From Tannerellaceae bacterium (lineage in GTDB: Bacteria > Bacteroidota > Bacteroidia > Bacteroidales > Tannerellaceae), in contig JAISRY010000197.1 of assembly GCA_031273385.1 (NCBI GenBank), positions 1 through 13,967 on the forward strand: a stretch of 13,967 bases of DNA, given 5' to 3'. Positions 7,282 to 13,967 of the stretch are shown one piece after another; the first letter of the stretch is position 1; each line of letters begins with the position of its first letter. The notes under the pieces were generated by a model. It worked only from the letters and a program-made list of their open reading frames with translations. It ran no database searches and had not been told where the DNA came from. The position numbers were made by a program, and so were the translations under genes.

Positions 7282-9045
7282 ATGATACGTAAAATTTTAT
7301 ATATAATCATAACAGGCCTCTGCCTGACGTTGAATTCCTGTATAAATGATTTCCTGGACAGGAAACCGCTGGATGTTATTTCCGATAAAGATGTGTGGGG
7401 TAATGAAAGCGCAATCCTGGCCTATTTGGCAAACATGTATGACAATGTACAGGTGGAACCCCATGCGTGGCTCACGGCTTCGGAAGGTTTCCTTTCGCAT
7501 TATACGGATGAATCGTTGCGTGCCTATACATGGGGTATTCCTTATAATCCAACATTCCCGGACAGTTATCTTGCGAACTGGGAATATGGCAAGGTGAGGG
7601 TCATTAATGAATTTATTGAGAAAATAGCCACTACTTCTGTTAGCCAATCGGTGAAAGACAGGTATTTGGCCGAAGCGTATTTCATCCGGGCGTTCAACTA
7701 CTTTGTGATGGCGAAACGCTACGGTGGCGTCCCATTGGTCAAGGAGGCTCAGAAATATGAAGGCGTCAGCATTGACGACCTGAAAGTGTCCCGCAGTACG
7801 GAAGAAGAAACCTGGAACTTTATTGCCGAAGATCTGGACAAGGCTATTGCCGGCCTTCCGGAAGATCTTTCCGGTAGCGAACAGTACCGGGCAAGCAAAT
7901 ACGCTGCGTATGCGTTGAAAAGCAGGGCGATGTTGTATGCCGCTTCCATCGCCCGCTATGGGAACGTGCAGTTAAACGGACTGGTAGGAATCCCCGCAGA
8001 CAGGGCAAGCGATTATTTCAACCGCTCGTTGGCAGCGTCGGAAGCCATTATCAATTCCGGAAAGTACAGCCTGTATGATAAGAACCCGAATGATAGGGCA
8101 GCTAATTTCCAGAATCTGTTCGTGGACAGAACCATGCACGAGGAAGCCATCTTTTCCAAGGCTTATTCGGCGGACAAAGGGCACAGTTTTGATTATTATA
8201 CCGCACCCGAATCGTTTAAGGTTAGTTATGGAGATGGGATCGGCCCTACGCTGGAATTTGTGGAGGCATTTGAATATACCGATGGACGTCCCGGAACGCT
8301 GACAACAGACGATGCCAACGGCAATCCGATTTATTACGACCTGCCGGAGGATATTTTTGAAGGCAAGGATCCGCGGTTTTTCGCCAGCGTTATGTATCCG
8401 AATTGTCCGTGGCAGGGAGGCAATGTTGTTATCCGCAGGGGCATTATCGGTAGCGATGGCGTAAAAGTACCGGCTGCCGCCTATTCGGACAGATTCCCCG
8501 AAGACCCATCCTATACCCTTGCCGGCAAAGACGGAATGCCTATACAGGGAGATGCAACCCGTACCGGATTCCTGTTGAAAAAGTATCTGGATCCGGTTAA
8601 TCTGCGACTTGCCGGTAATCGCTCTACCACCAATTTTCTGGTATTCCGTTACGCCGAAACGTTGCTGAACTATGCCGAAGCAGCGATAGAACTGAATCGT
8701 CCGAACGATGCTTTGCCCAAGTTGAATGCCGTACGGAGCCGAGCAGGGATACAATTTAAAGCATCTGTTACATTAGACGATGTCAGGAAGGAGAGAAAAG
8801 TCGAACTGGCGTTCGAAAATCTGAGATATTGGGATCTGGTACGCTGGAGAATTGCCACTCAGGTGATGAACAATACGGTATTCGGCGCTCTGTTGCCCTG
8901 GCTGGATTATAAGACGGGAAAGTATGTTTTTGAAAAGGCGCCGAACACGCTCAATTCAGCAAAAACATTCTTGGAGAGAAATTATTATCAACCTATTCCG
9001 AACGTTGATCAAAACGATGCTTTGATACAGAATCCGGGATTTTAA
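7282..9045 (+). CDS. SusD/RagB-family glycan-binding outer-membrane lipoprotein
   Basis: This 587-residue surface lipoprotein binds glycan and caps its SusC partner. The N-terminus is a lipoprotein signal with LNSC at 17-20, Cys20 being the lipidated residue. NDFLDRKPLD right after it is typical of SusD proteins. The middle has the helix-rich TPR-like region (AEAYFIRAFNYFVMAKRYG). The C-terminal part has the family hallmarks FRYAETLLNYAEAAIELN, LNAVRSRAGI, ERKVELAFENLRYWDLVRW and a YYQPIP ending. The start at 7282 is chosen because it directly precedes the signal peptide; an upstream in-frame ATG at 7240 would overlap susC and add a hydrophilic extension. The 11-bp gap to susC shows co-transcription. 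Confidence 0.96.
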   Translation: MIRKILYIIITGLCLTLNSCINDFLDRKPLDVISDKDVWGNESAILAYLANMYDNVQVEPHAWLTASEGFLSHYTDESLRAYTWGIPYNPTFPDSYLANWEYGKVRVINEFIEKIATTSVSQSVKDRYLAEAYFIRAFNYFVMAKRYGGVPLVKEAQKYEGVSIDDLKVSRSTEEETWNFIAEDLDKAIAGLPEDLSGSEQYRASKYAAYALKSRAMLYAASIARYGNVQLNGLVGIPADRASDYFNRSLAASEAIINSGKYSLYDKNPNDRAANFQNLFVDRTMHEEAIFSKAYSADKGHSFDYYTAPESFKVSYGDGIGPTLEFVEAFEYTDGRPGTLTTDDANGNPIYYDLPEDIFEGKDPRFFASVMYPNCPWQGGNVVIRRGIIGSDGVKVPAAAYSDRFPEDPSYTLAGKDGMPIQGDATRTGFLLKKYLDPVNLRLAGNRSTTNFLVFRYAETLLNYAEAAIELNRPNDALPKLNAVRSRAGIQFKASVTLDDVRKERKVELAFENLRYWDLVRWRIATQVMNNTVFGALLPWLDYKTGKYVFEKAPNTLNSAKTFLERNYYQPIPNVDQNDALIQNPGF

Positions 9046-9057
9046 CTTATACATCAA

Positions 9058-9762
9058 ATGAAAATACAAGATCACTTTTTAAAGGCAGTATCAATACTGA
9101 TCATCCTTTTCGGATACTGTTTCCAGGGATGCGAATTGGATAATTACAACGCGCCGGATGCCACGCTGTCCGGGCGGTTAATTGATTCGGAAACGAATGA
9201 AGCCATGCCGACCCAAACTCCCAACGGAGCGCGGATCAGGATATATGAGTTCTATAACAATGATTGGAGCCCCCAGCCGTATGATTTCTGGGTGAAACAG
9301 GATGGCTCTTTCGAAAACAAATCTGTTTTTGCAGGCAAATACAGGATTACGGCCGAAGGGGCTTTTGCCGCTTTTGACCCGATAGAAACGGAGATATCCG
9401 GCACAAAGAATCTGGATATCAAGGTCACGCCCTATTTGCGGCTATCCATTAATGCCGTGCCGGGAGCAGGCGGCGAAGTCACGCTTTCTACGCAGGTATC
9501 CCGCTCGGCAAACGCGCCAAAAATACGGACGATCTCATTTGTGTGTGCCAAGACGCCCTATGCGGATAAAAATACATTCGTAAAGAAAACCGACATAGAT
9601 GTCAATGCCGTCAGCGACGATGAAATCATCTCAAAGACCTATTCGGCCACACTGACCGGATTGACTCCCAATACGGTTTATTATGTCCGGGTCGGGGCGT
9701 TTGCCAATAATTCGGGTAGCCACTATAATTACAGCAAAGTTGTGGAGGTGAAACTCCCATAG
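9058..9762 (+). CDS. DUF3823-type surface lipoprotein of the glycan locus
   Basis: This 234-residue lipoprotein has a signal sequence with FQGC at 22-25, Cys25 being the lipidation site. The first half (about 28-130) shows the DUF3823 pattern: a short linker, LSGRLIDSETNEAMPTQ, then an IRIYEF...DGSFENKSVFAGKYRITAEGAF core typical of carboxypeptidase-regulatory-like beta-sandwiches. The second half (about 132-234) is a second beta-rich domain ending TGLTPNTVYYVRVGAF, which recalls fibronectin type III. Proteins of this family commonly sit third in SusCD operons. They are presumed to be surface glycan-binding or accessory subunits, but a direct substrate is not known. The gap to susD is 12 bp. 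Confidence 0.87.
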   Translation: MKIQDHFLKAVSILIILFGYCFQGCELDNYNAPDATLSGRLIDSETNEAMPTQTPNGARIRIYEFYNNDWSPQPYDFWVKQDGSFENKSVFAGKYRITAEGAFAAFDPIETEISGTKNLDIKVTPYLRLSINAVPGAGGEVTLSTQVSRSANAPKIRTISFVCAKTPYADKNTFVKKTDIDVNAVSDDEIISKTYSATLTGLTPNTVYYVRVGAFANNSGSHYNYSKVVEVKLP

Positions 9763-9780
9763 GACGGCGTCTATACTTCG

Positions 9781-9881
9781 CGCGGCATGATTTTGTGTAT
9801 TCAATCATTCAAATAATCAGGAAAATTGAATATCTTTGTCCTGAAGCTTTAAATGAATACAATGCACAAAATCATGCCGCG
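9781..9881. repeat. 17-bp inverted repeats flanking a promoter box
   Basis: CGCGGCATGATTTTGTG (9781-9797) is an exact reverse complement of 9865-9881. The 67-bp segment between them holds a perfect -7 box, TATCTTTG (9831-9838). A further six bases (TATTCA / TGAATA) can pair inside the arms if a short bulge is allowed. Candidate explanations are an invertible promoter, a structured operon end, or a small dispersed repeat. The loop is too long for a simple terminator. No invertase gene is in the window. Confidence 0.75.
9831..9838 (+). promoter_or_regulatory. Probable -7 promoter box for the oxidoreductase-isomerase pair
   Basis: TATCTTTG matches the Bacteroidota -7 consensus TAnnTTTG. Transcription would start near 9845, about 65 nt before the ATG at 9911. 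A matching -33 TTTG at the right distance is missing, so strength or dependence on an activator is uncertain. The box lies inside the 9781-9881 inverted repeats. It suggests that the Tat genes can be expressed separately from the susCD operon. Confidence 0.5.
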
Positions 9882-9910
9882 TAAAATACGGAAAAATTAA
9901 AAATACCATT

Positions 9911-11461
9911 ATGGAAGAGAAGAAATCAAGTACAACAACGATGAACAGGAGGGGCTTTCTGTCGACGGGCGTAGCGGCTGTCGGGAGTTTTATGGTGATT
10001 CCCTCCCATGTCTTTGCCGCCGGGAAACTGGGGCGGGTGGCGCCAAGCGACAGGATACGCCTGTTGCATATCGGGTGCGGTTATCAGGGGCTGTCGGAAG
10101 TGGGGGCGTTGCTGAAAGCGCCGGCTATCGACATCGTGGGCGTGGCCGACCCGAACAGGGAAAGCTACGATTACATCGGCTGGGGCGAATACGGGCTGCG
10201 TGACAGCTTACGCCGGTTGATAGGCGAACCGGCATGGAAAGAGGGCGTCAAAGGAATACCCGGAGGGCGCAACGTCATGAAAGAGGTCGTCGATACCTAC
10301 TACCGAAAGAACCGTCCCGGCTACAAAGGCTCTGTCGCTGCCGCCGAAGATTACCGCGAATTGCTCGATACGGTAAAGGACGTCGATGCCGTCAAAATCA
10401 TGACGCCCGATCACCACCACGCCTATCAGGCCATAGACTGCCTGAAAAGAGGGAAACACATCATCATGCACAAGCCGCTGGGCAACAAAATGGCCGAAGC
10501 GATGGAGGTCGTAGACCGCGCGAAAGCCTCCCCGCTCTCCACCCACCTCCTGGCATACAACGCCATTGGCGACGGGAAAGATGTCGACCGGATCAGGAAA
10601 TGGATCGACGTCGGCGCAATAGGCCGCCTCAAAGAGATCCACAACTGGAGCAACCGCCCCGTGTGGCCGCAATACCCAGTGATCCCCGCCGAAAAAACGC
10701 CCGTCCCCGACGGGTTGAACTGGGATCTCTGGCTCGGGCCGGCTGAAATGCGCGATTACCATTTCGAATATACGCACTGCTGCTTCCGGGGCTGGTATGA
10801 GTTCGGAGCCGGAGCGATTGCCGACATGGGCTATTACAGCCTGTGGCCGGTGTTTAGCGCACTGAACCTTGGCTCGGCCACTTCCGTCTCGACCCGTTTC
10901 TCACGGGTTATCGGCCTGAAAAACGGCGTCCCTTTCACCATCGTCAACGACTACTCCTACCCGATGGCCGCCGCATACCGCTTCGAAGTCCCCTACAACG
11001 ACGGCAAGATCATCCTGCAATGGCACGACGGCGGGATGAAACCCCAGACGCCGGAAGGGTACGCCGGCGACGATCTTCCGATCGAGGGCATGATGTTTGT
11101 CGGCGACAAAGGAAGCATCGTCGGCGGATTCGGCGGGAACAATCCCCAGTTGATCGGCGAAAGCGCCTCCCGCTTTGCGGATATAATAGGCGAAGCGACG
11201 GTTGAAAACCCGAACGACACGTTGCCGGACGGTACCTCCCGCTGGCTGCAAACATGGATAGACGGTTGCCGCGGAAAAGGAAAAGGCGCCGCCTCTTTCG
11301 AGAATGCCAAAGAGGTGAACGAGACCTTTAACCTGGGCTCCGTATCGCTGATGAGCAACGGTAAAAAATTAATCTATAACCCCCAATCTCGCACCATCAC
11401 CAACGACGAAGCAGCCAACAAACTGCTCGCCCGCAACGTGCGCAAAGGATGGGAAATATAA
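9911..11461 (+). CDS. Tat-exported Gfo/Idh/MocA-family oxidoreductase
   Basis: This 516-residue NAD(P)-dependent sugar oxidoreductase-like protein was probably folded in the cytoplasm and exported. A twin-arginine signal (NRRGFL at 12-17, hydrophobic stretch to about 31, cleavage near FAA 35-37) opens the protein. The Rossmann domain shows HIGCGYQG (53-60), VGVADPNRE (77-84), TPDHHH (165-170) and MHKPLG (186-191); the last is the family EKP motif with the Lys kept and Glu changed to His. The C-terminal domain contains WYEFGAGAIADMGYYSLWP (295-313). There the catalytic His common in this family (GxH type) appears to be Tyr, so activity or substrate may differ. A second ATG at 9941 sits just before the RR motif and could be the true start. 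The sugar isomerase follows 20 bp downstream, as in known keto-sugar pathways. Confidence 0.9.
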   Translation: MEEKKSSTTTMNRRGFLSTGVAAVGSFMVIPSHVFAAGKLGRVAPSDRIRLLHIGCGYQGLSEVGALLKAPAIDIVGVADPNRESYDYIGWGEYGLRDSLRRLIGEPAWKEGVKGIPGGRNVMKEVVDTYYRKNRPGYKGSVAAAEDYRELLDTVKDVDAVKIMTPDHHHAYQAIDCLKRGKHIIMHKPLGNKMAEAMEVVDRAKASPLSTHLLAYNAIGDGKDVDRIRKWIDVGAIGRLKEIHNWSNRPVWPQYPVIPAEKTPVPDGLNWDLWLGPAEMRDYHFEYTHCCFRGWYEFGAGAIADMGYYSLWPVFSALNLGSATSVSTRFSRVIGLKNGVPFTIVNDYSYPMAAAYRFEVPYNDGKIILQWHDGGMKPQTPEGYAGDDLPIEGMMFVGDKGSIVGGFGGNNPQLIGESASRFADIIGEATVENPNDTLPDGTSRWLQTWIDGCRGKGKGAASFENAKEVNETFNLGSVSLMSNGKKLIYNPQSRTITNDEAANKLLARNVRKGWEI

Positions 11462-11481
11462 ACCCTATTAAAAACAGATCA

Positions 11482-12426
11482 ATGACAACAAGACGTAATT
11501 TCTTCCGTAATCTGGCCATAGGAACCGCGGCGATAGCGGCGACCCCGGCCGGAGCCATGGCCGCAGTAGCGGCTCATCCCGTCAACAGGGACGCTTTCAA
11601 ACCCTTGCGTATCTCCATGCTCTCCTACTCGTTCCACGGACTGGTAGGCGCGGGGATGATGGATATTTTCCACTATTTCGAAACCTGCAAATACCGCTAT
11701 GGGCTGGATGCCGCCGACTTGTGGAACGGGATGATCACTTCGACGGACGACGCTTTTATCGACAAAGTCCATACCGCGCTCGAAGACCGCCAGTTGGTCG
11801 TCCCGAACATTGCGGTGGACGGTACGACCATCATGCAGGTCGAGGGCGAAGACCCCGCCCAAAACCGCGTCATGCAAGACCGTTACATGCAAATCGCCAA
11901 ACGCCTGGGCATCGGTTTTCTCCGCTTCGATGCCGGGCCACGCATGTTGAATGGCCGTAAGGACATCGACGGCTGGACAGCTCAGGAGTTCGACTTTATC
12001 GTCAAACGGTACAAAGAGCTGGCTAAGCAGGCTCATGACGACGGCTTCAAGGTAGGCGCCGAAGTACATTGGGGCCCCGAACGCTGCTGGGTTCACATGG
12101 AGAAACTGATCAAAGCCGTCGATCACCCCGGCTTTGCCATCTGTATGCATTTCGGCGGATGGCATGGCACACGCGAAGAAGTCCTCGCCGCCGAAAAAGC
12201 CGCCGCTCCCTACGTCGCCCATACGCATATCCCATGGAACGTCTGCGAAGACCCTGACCTCCACAAACGGTTAGCCGTCCTGCGCGACGCCGGATACGCC
12301 GGCTATTACAGCGTAGAACACCACTCCGGGAAGAACGAATACAACATGGTGGAAGCCCAGCTCGGAAAGGTCAAAGCCGTCCTCACCAACTGGAATCGCG
12401 GCGAAGACGGAAATATTAACCGGTAG
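11482..12426 (+). CDS. Tat-exported sugar phosphate isomerase/epimerase-like TIM-barrel protein
   Basis: This 314-residue protein belongs to the xylose-isomerase-like TIM-barrel group (AP_endonuc_2). It has a twin-arginine signal (TRRNFFRN at 3-10, Ala-rich to about 31). The barrel includes ISMLSYSFHG (44-53), FLRFDAGPRMLNGR (146-159), GAEVHWGP (192-199), CMHFGGWHG (221-229), HTHIPWN (247-253) and YYSVEHHSG (275-283). E194, H223, H247/H249 and E279 are likely metal ligands by position in the family fold. Such proteins with Gfo/Idh/MocA partners take part in redox or keto-sugar conversion of glycans or polyols; the exact substrate is unknown here. The start at 11482 is preferred over an in-frame ATG at 11449, which overlaps the upstream gene and puts a hydrophilic stretch before the Tat motif. 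Part of its sequence (11929-11958) recurs upstream of susC. Confidence 0.9.
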   Translation: MTTRRNFFRNLAIGTAAIAATPAGAMAAVAAHPVNRDAFKPLRISMLSYSFHGLVGAGMMDIFHYFETCKYRYGLDAADLWNGMITSTDDAFIDKVHTALEDRQLVVPNIAVDGTTIMQVEGEDPAQNRVMQDRYMQIAKRLGIGFLRFDAGPRMLNGRKDIDGWTAQEFDFIVKRYKELAKQAHDDGFKVGAEVHWGPERCWVHMEKLIKAVDHPGFAICMHFGGWHGTREEVLAAEKAAAPYVAHTHIPWNVCEDPDLHKRLAVLRDAGYAGYYSVEHHSGKNEYNMVEAQLGKVKAVLTNWNRGEDGNINR

Positions 12427-12539
12427 CTATAATGGAAATTCGGAAGGAAAGAATACTTTGCCGTCGGATTCAAAAACGATTCCGGGGGTAAAAAAATCCA
12501 AAAAACTTTTAGAATATGGAACATTCAGTAAAATAGAGG

Positions 12540-12564
12540 TATATTTGTAACCGATAGTTACAAA
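12540..12564 (+). promoter_or_regulatory. Promoter box overlapped by a perfect palindrome
   Basis: TATATTTG (12540-12547) is a perfect TAnnTTTG -7 box, 42 nt before the ATG at 12589. A dyad made of TTTGTAAC (12544-12551), a 5-nt spacer and GTTACAAA (12557-12564) starts inside the box and covers the probable transcription start. This is the arrangement of a repressor operator. A good -33 TTTG is not visible. Confidence 0.55.
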
Positions 12565-12588
12565 CGAACAATATAATCTTGTAATATT

Positions 12589-13392
12589 ATGAAAGCAAAA
12601 ATTATTCTAATCATGATGATTGCAATTGTTTTTCCGACATCTTGCAACGATAGTAATAATATGTCTTCAGATACGGGATGGTGTGGTACCGAGGATAATC
12701 TGTCATCTTATAGATGGGAGGCTTTCTTATACCCCAAAAACAGTAAATTGAAGCGAATATATCAGGTCGACTCCCAATTTGTTATTCTACAGACACACGA
12801 AGAATATATGTATGATGAATCGGGCAAAATCAAAAAAGTGATTTCCCCCTCAAGCGGGGGATTTTATGACGATTATAAATATGATACAGAAGGGCGATTA
12901 TCAAATATATTGAAATATAATAATGAGAATTTGATACAAATTGCAACCTTAACTTATGACGAATCGGGCAGAAAGATAAAAGAAGAAGTCGAAAACAATT
13001 CGGAAGGAACCGTTTTGTACGGCTTCTCTCATACGCTATTCATCTACGATAATAACAGACTTGTAAAAATGGAATCCTACCATGAAAATAGGCTGAGGTA
13101 TTATAAACTGTATGAATACAACAATTCCAATGAGTTAATAAAAGAAAAACTATTTGTTCCCGGAGATGATGCGTATGTAACAACCGAGCATACATACGCA
13201 GAGGGGCTGCTTATCTATTCCGTTACATATAACGGCAATGTCAAAGATGGTTTTATGTATGATAGCAAACGGTATTACGATTTGAATGATAATATGACTT
13301 TAACAATAGATAATATATGCGGATTGTCAAGTACGATTTCACAGGACGGCAAACAAGCGATATTTTCGGAAAGACGTATATTTGAGTATTAA
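12589..13392 (+). CDS. YD-repeat-like lipoprotein of unknown function
   Basis: This 267-residue protein has an N-terminal lipoprotein-like signal (hydrophobic 4-15, FPTSC at 15-19, Cys19 as likely lipid site; the Pro is unusual for a lipobox). The mature part has several Tyr-Asp repeat units of the RHS/YD style: MYDESGKIKKV, KYDTEGRLSN, TYDESGRKIKEE, IYDNNRLVKM and YEYNNSNELIKE. Such repeats form extended beta-sheets in RHS-type proteins, but this protein is far too short to be an RHS toxin and has no toxin domain. Many Bacteroidota carry similar short surface lipoproteins with no known role. The gene is clearly more AT-rich than both neighbours, suggesting a separate origin. It has its own promoter box and operator-like palindrome upstream. 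Confidence 0.8.
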   Translation: MKAKIILIMMIAIVFPTSCNDSNNMSSDTGWCGTEDNLSSYRWEAFLYPKNSKLKRIYQVDSQFVILQTHEEYMYDESGKIKKVISPSSGGFYDDYKYDTEGRLSNILKYNNENLIQIATLTYDESGRKIKEEVENNSEGTVLYGFSHTLFIYDNNRLVKMESYHENRLRYYKLYEYNNSNELIKEKLFVPGDDAYVTTEHTYAEGLLIYSVTYNGNVKDGFMYDSKRYYDLNDNMTLTIDNICGLSSTISQDGKQAIFSERRIFEY

Positions 13393-13444
13393 ATTTGTGT
13401 ATACATTTCTATAACTTTACGGACTATTAAAATACCAGAAAAAC

Positions 13445-13967
13445 ATGATACAACTACTTAAATTATCGTTGCTGTTTGTTGCGCTGACGCTGTTTTCATG
13501 CCAACACTCCCTATTGCCTGTCATTGTCGTCCGCCAAAATCCTTCGGCGGCCGAACTGTTTGCCGCGCAGGAAATCCGCCGCTATCTCTATTTGCGGACG
13601 GGCGAGATCGCCGCTATCGACAAACTTGACGCCGACGCCGCCATTCCGGCATACGCGATCGTGCTGTCGGTTGACAACAATCTGCCTGCGGAAAGCTTCT
13701 CGCTGAGAACGGCGGATAACCGGCTGCATATCAGCGGCGGCTCTGAGATTGCGGCGCTTTATGGCAGTTACCGGTTTGCCGAACATCTGGGCGTGCGCTT
13801 TTATCTGCACGGCGACGTTGTGCCCGACGGGCAAATCAAACGGTTCAGACTGCCCGTTATCAGCGAAACGCATACTCCGCAGTTTGCCACGCGCGGCCTG
13901 AATCCGTTTCACGACTTTCCCGAAGGCCCCGACTGGTGGACGCTGGACGAATACAAGGCTATCCTGG
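13445..13967 (+). CDS. Lipoprotein with GH67 N-terminal-like (alpha-glucuronidase-related) domain, partial
   Basis: The gene runs off the right edge; 174 complete codons are visible with no stop. The signal is lipoprotein type with LFSC at 16-19, Cys19 being the lipidated residue. After it come PVIVVRQNPSAAELFAAQEI and a Rossmann-like alpha/beta stretch including LHISGGSEIAALYGSYRFAE, GVRFYLHGDVVP and TRGLNPFHDFPEGPDWW near the end. This pattern is typical of the domain that precedes the catalytic barrel in alpha-glucuronidases (Glyco_hydro_67N) and in related uncharacterised Bacteroidota proteins. A uronic-acid-active hydrolase is therefore plausible, but the catalytic part lies outside the window. 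It starts 52 bp after the YD lipoprotein and returns to the higher GC content of the Tat genes. Confidence 0.75.
   Translation, partial: MIQLLKLSLLFVALTLFSCQHSLLPVIVVRQNPSAAELFAAQEIRRYLYLRTGEIAAIDKLDADAAIPAYAIVLSVDNNLPAESFSLRTADNRLHISGGSEIAALYGSYRFAEHLGVRFYLHGDVVPDGQIKRFRLPVISETHTPQFATRGLNPFHDFPEGPDWWTLDEYKAIL

Noticed and set aside
9781..9881. Simple rho-independent terminator after the DUF3823 gene
   Set aside because: The loop would be 67 nt and no clean U-tract follows the stem; a promoter box lies inside the loop.
11449..11481. Upstream in-frame start for the isomerase gene
   Set aside because: It overlaps the oxidoreductase stop and pushes the twin-arginine motif away from the N-terminus; 11482 fits a normal Tat signal.
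12589..13392. RHS-type polymorphic toxin
   Set aside because: Only a few YD-like units, no RHS core or C-terminal toxin domain, and no immunity gene after it.
13511..13912. A 133-codon minus-strand open frame
   Set aside because: It is antisense to the GH67N-like lipoprotein frame, which has a clear lipoprotein signal and family motifs.

Overview
The window is typical of Bacteroidota, most likely order Bacteroidales. It contains an adjacent SusC/SusD pair, lipoprotein signals with a Cys near residue 20, weak Shine-Dalgarno sequences, several TAnnTTTG promoter boxes, and Tat-exported sugar oxidoreductase and isomerase genes. No genus can be named from the sequence alone. I see no tRNA, rRNA, CRISPR array, transposase or transcription regulator in the window.

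Layout. Positions 1-232 are a very long, nearly perfect inverted repeat. Next, on the minus strand (287-3628), is a 1113-residue exported protein that joins a beta-propeller, an HzsA-like (hydrazine synthase alpha-related) region with two CxxCH heme motifs, and a C-terminal SUMF1/FGE-like domain. A 567-bp divergent intergenic region follows. It carries paired operator-like palindromes, a probable promoter for the minus gene, and what looks like a short degraded copy of part of the isomerase gene found 8 kb further on. On the plus strand come a glycan-uptake operon, susC (4196-7270), susD (7282-9045) and a DUF3823-type surface lipoprotein (9058-9762). A 148-bp gap holds a promoter box flanked by 17-bp inverted repeats. 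After it are two Tat-signal genes, a Gfo/Idh/MocA oxidoreductase (9911-11461) and a TIM-barrel sugar isomerase/epimerase-like protein (11482-12426). Then come an AT-rich YD-repeat-like lipoprotein (12589-13392) and the start of a lipoprotein resembling the N-terminal region of alpha-glucuronidases (13445 to the window edge).

Likely cooperation (inference). SusC, SusD and the DUF3823 protein would capture and import an oligosaccharide across the outer membrane. The oxidoreductase and isomerase, both apparently exported, would modify the sugar by redox or keto-sugar chemistry in the periplasm. The GH67N-like lipoprotein hints at a uronic-acid-containing glycan, but no complete glycoside hydrolase is visible. 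The divergent heme/propeller/SUMF1 protein may add a redox step, but its link to the glycan locus rests only on position. The most interesting points are the flanked promoter at 9781-9881 (possible phase switch), the HzsA-SUMF1 fusion with an altered FGE active site, the gene relic upstream of susC, and the giant palindrome at the left edge.
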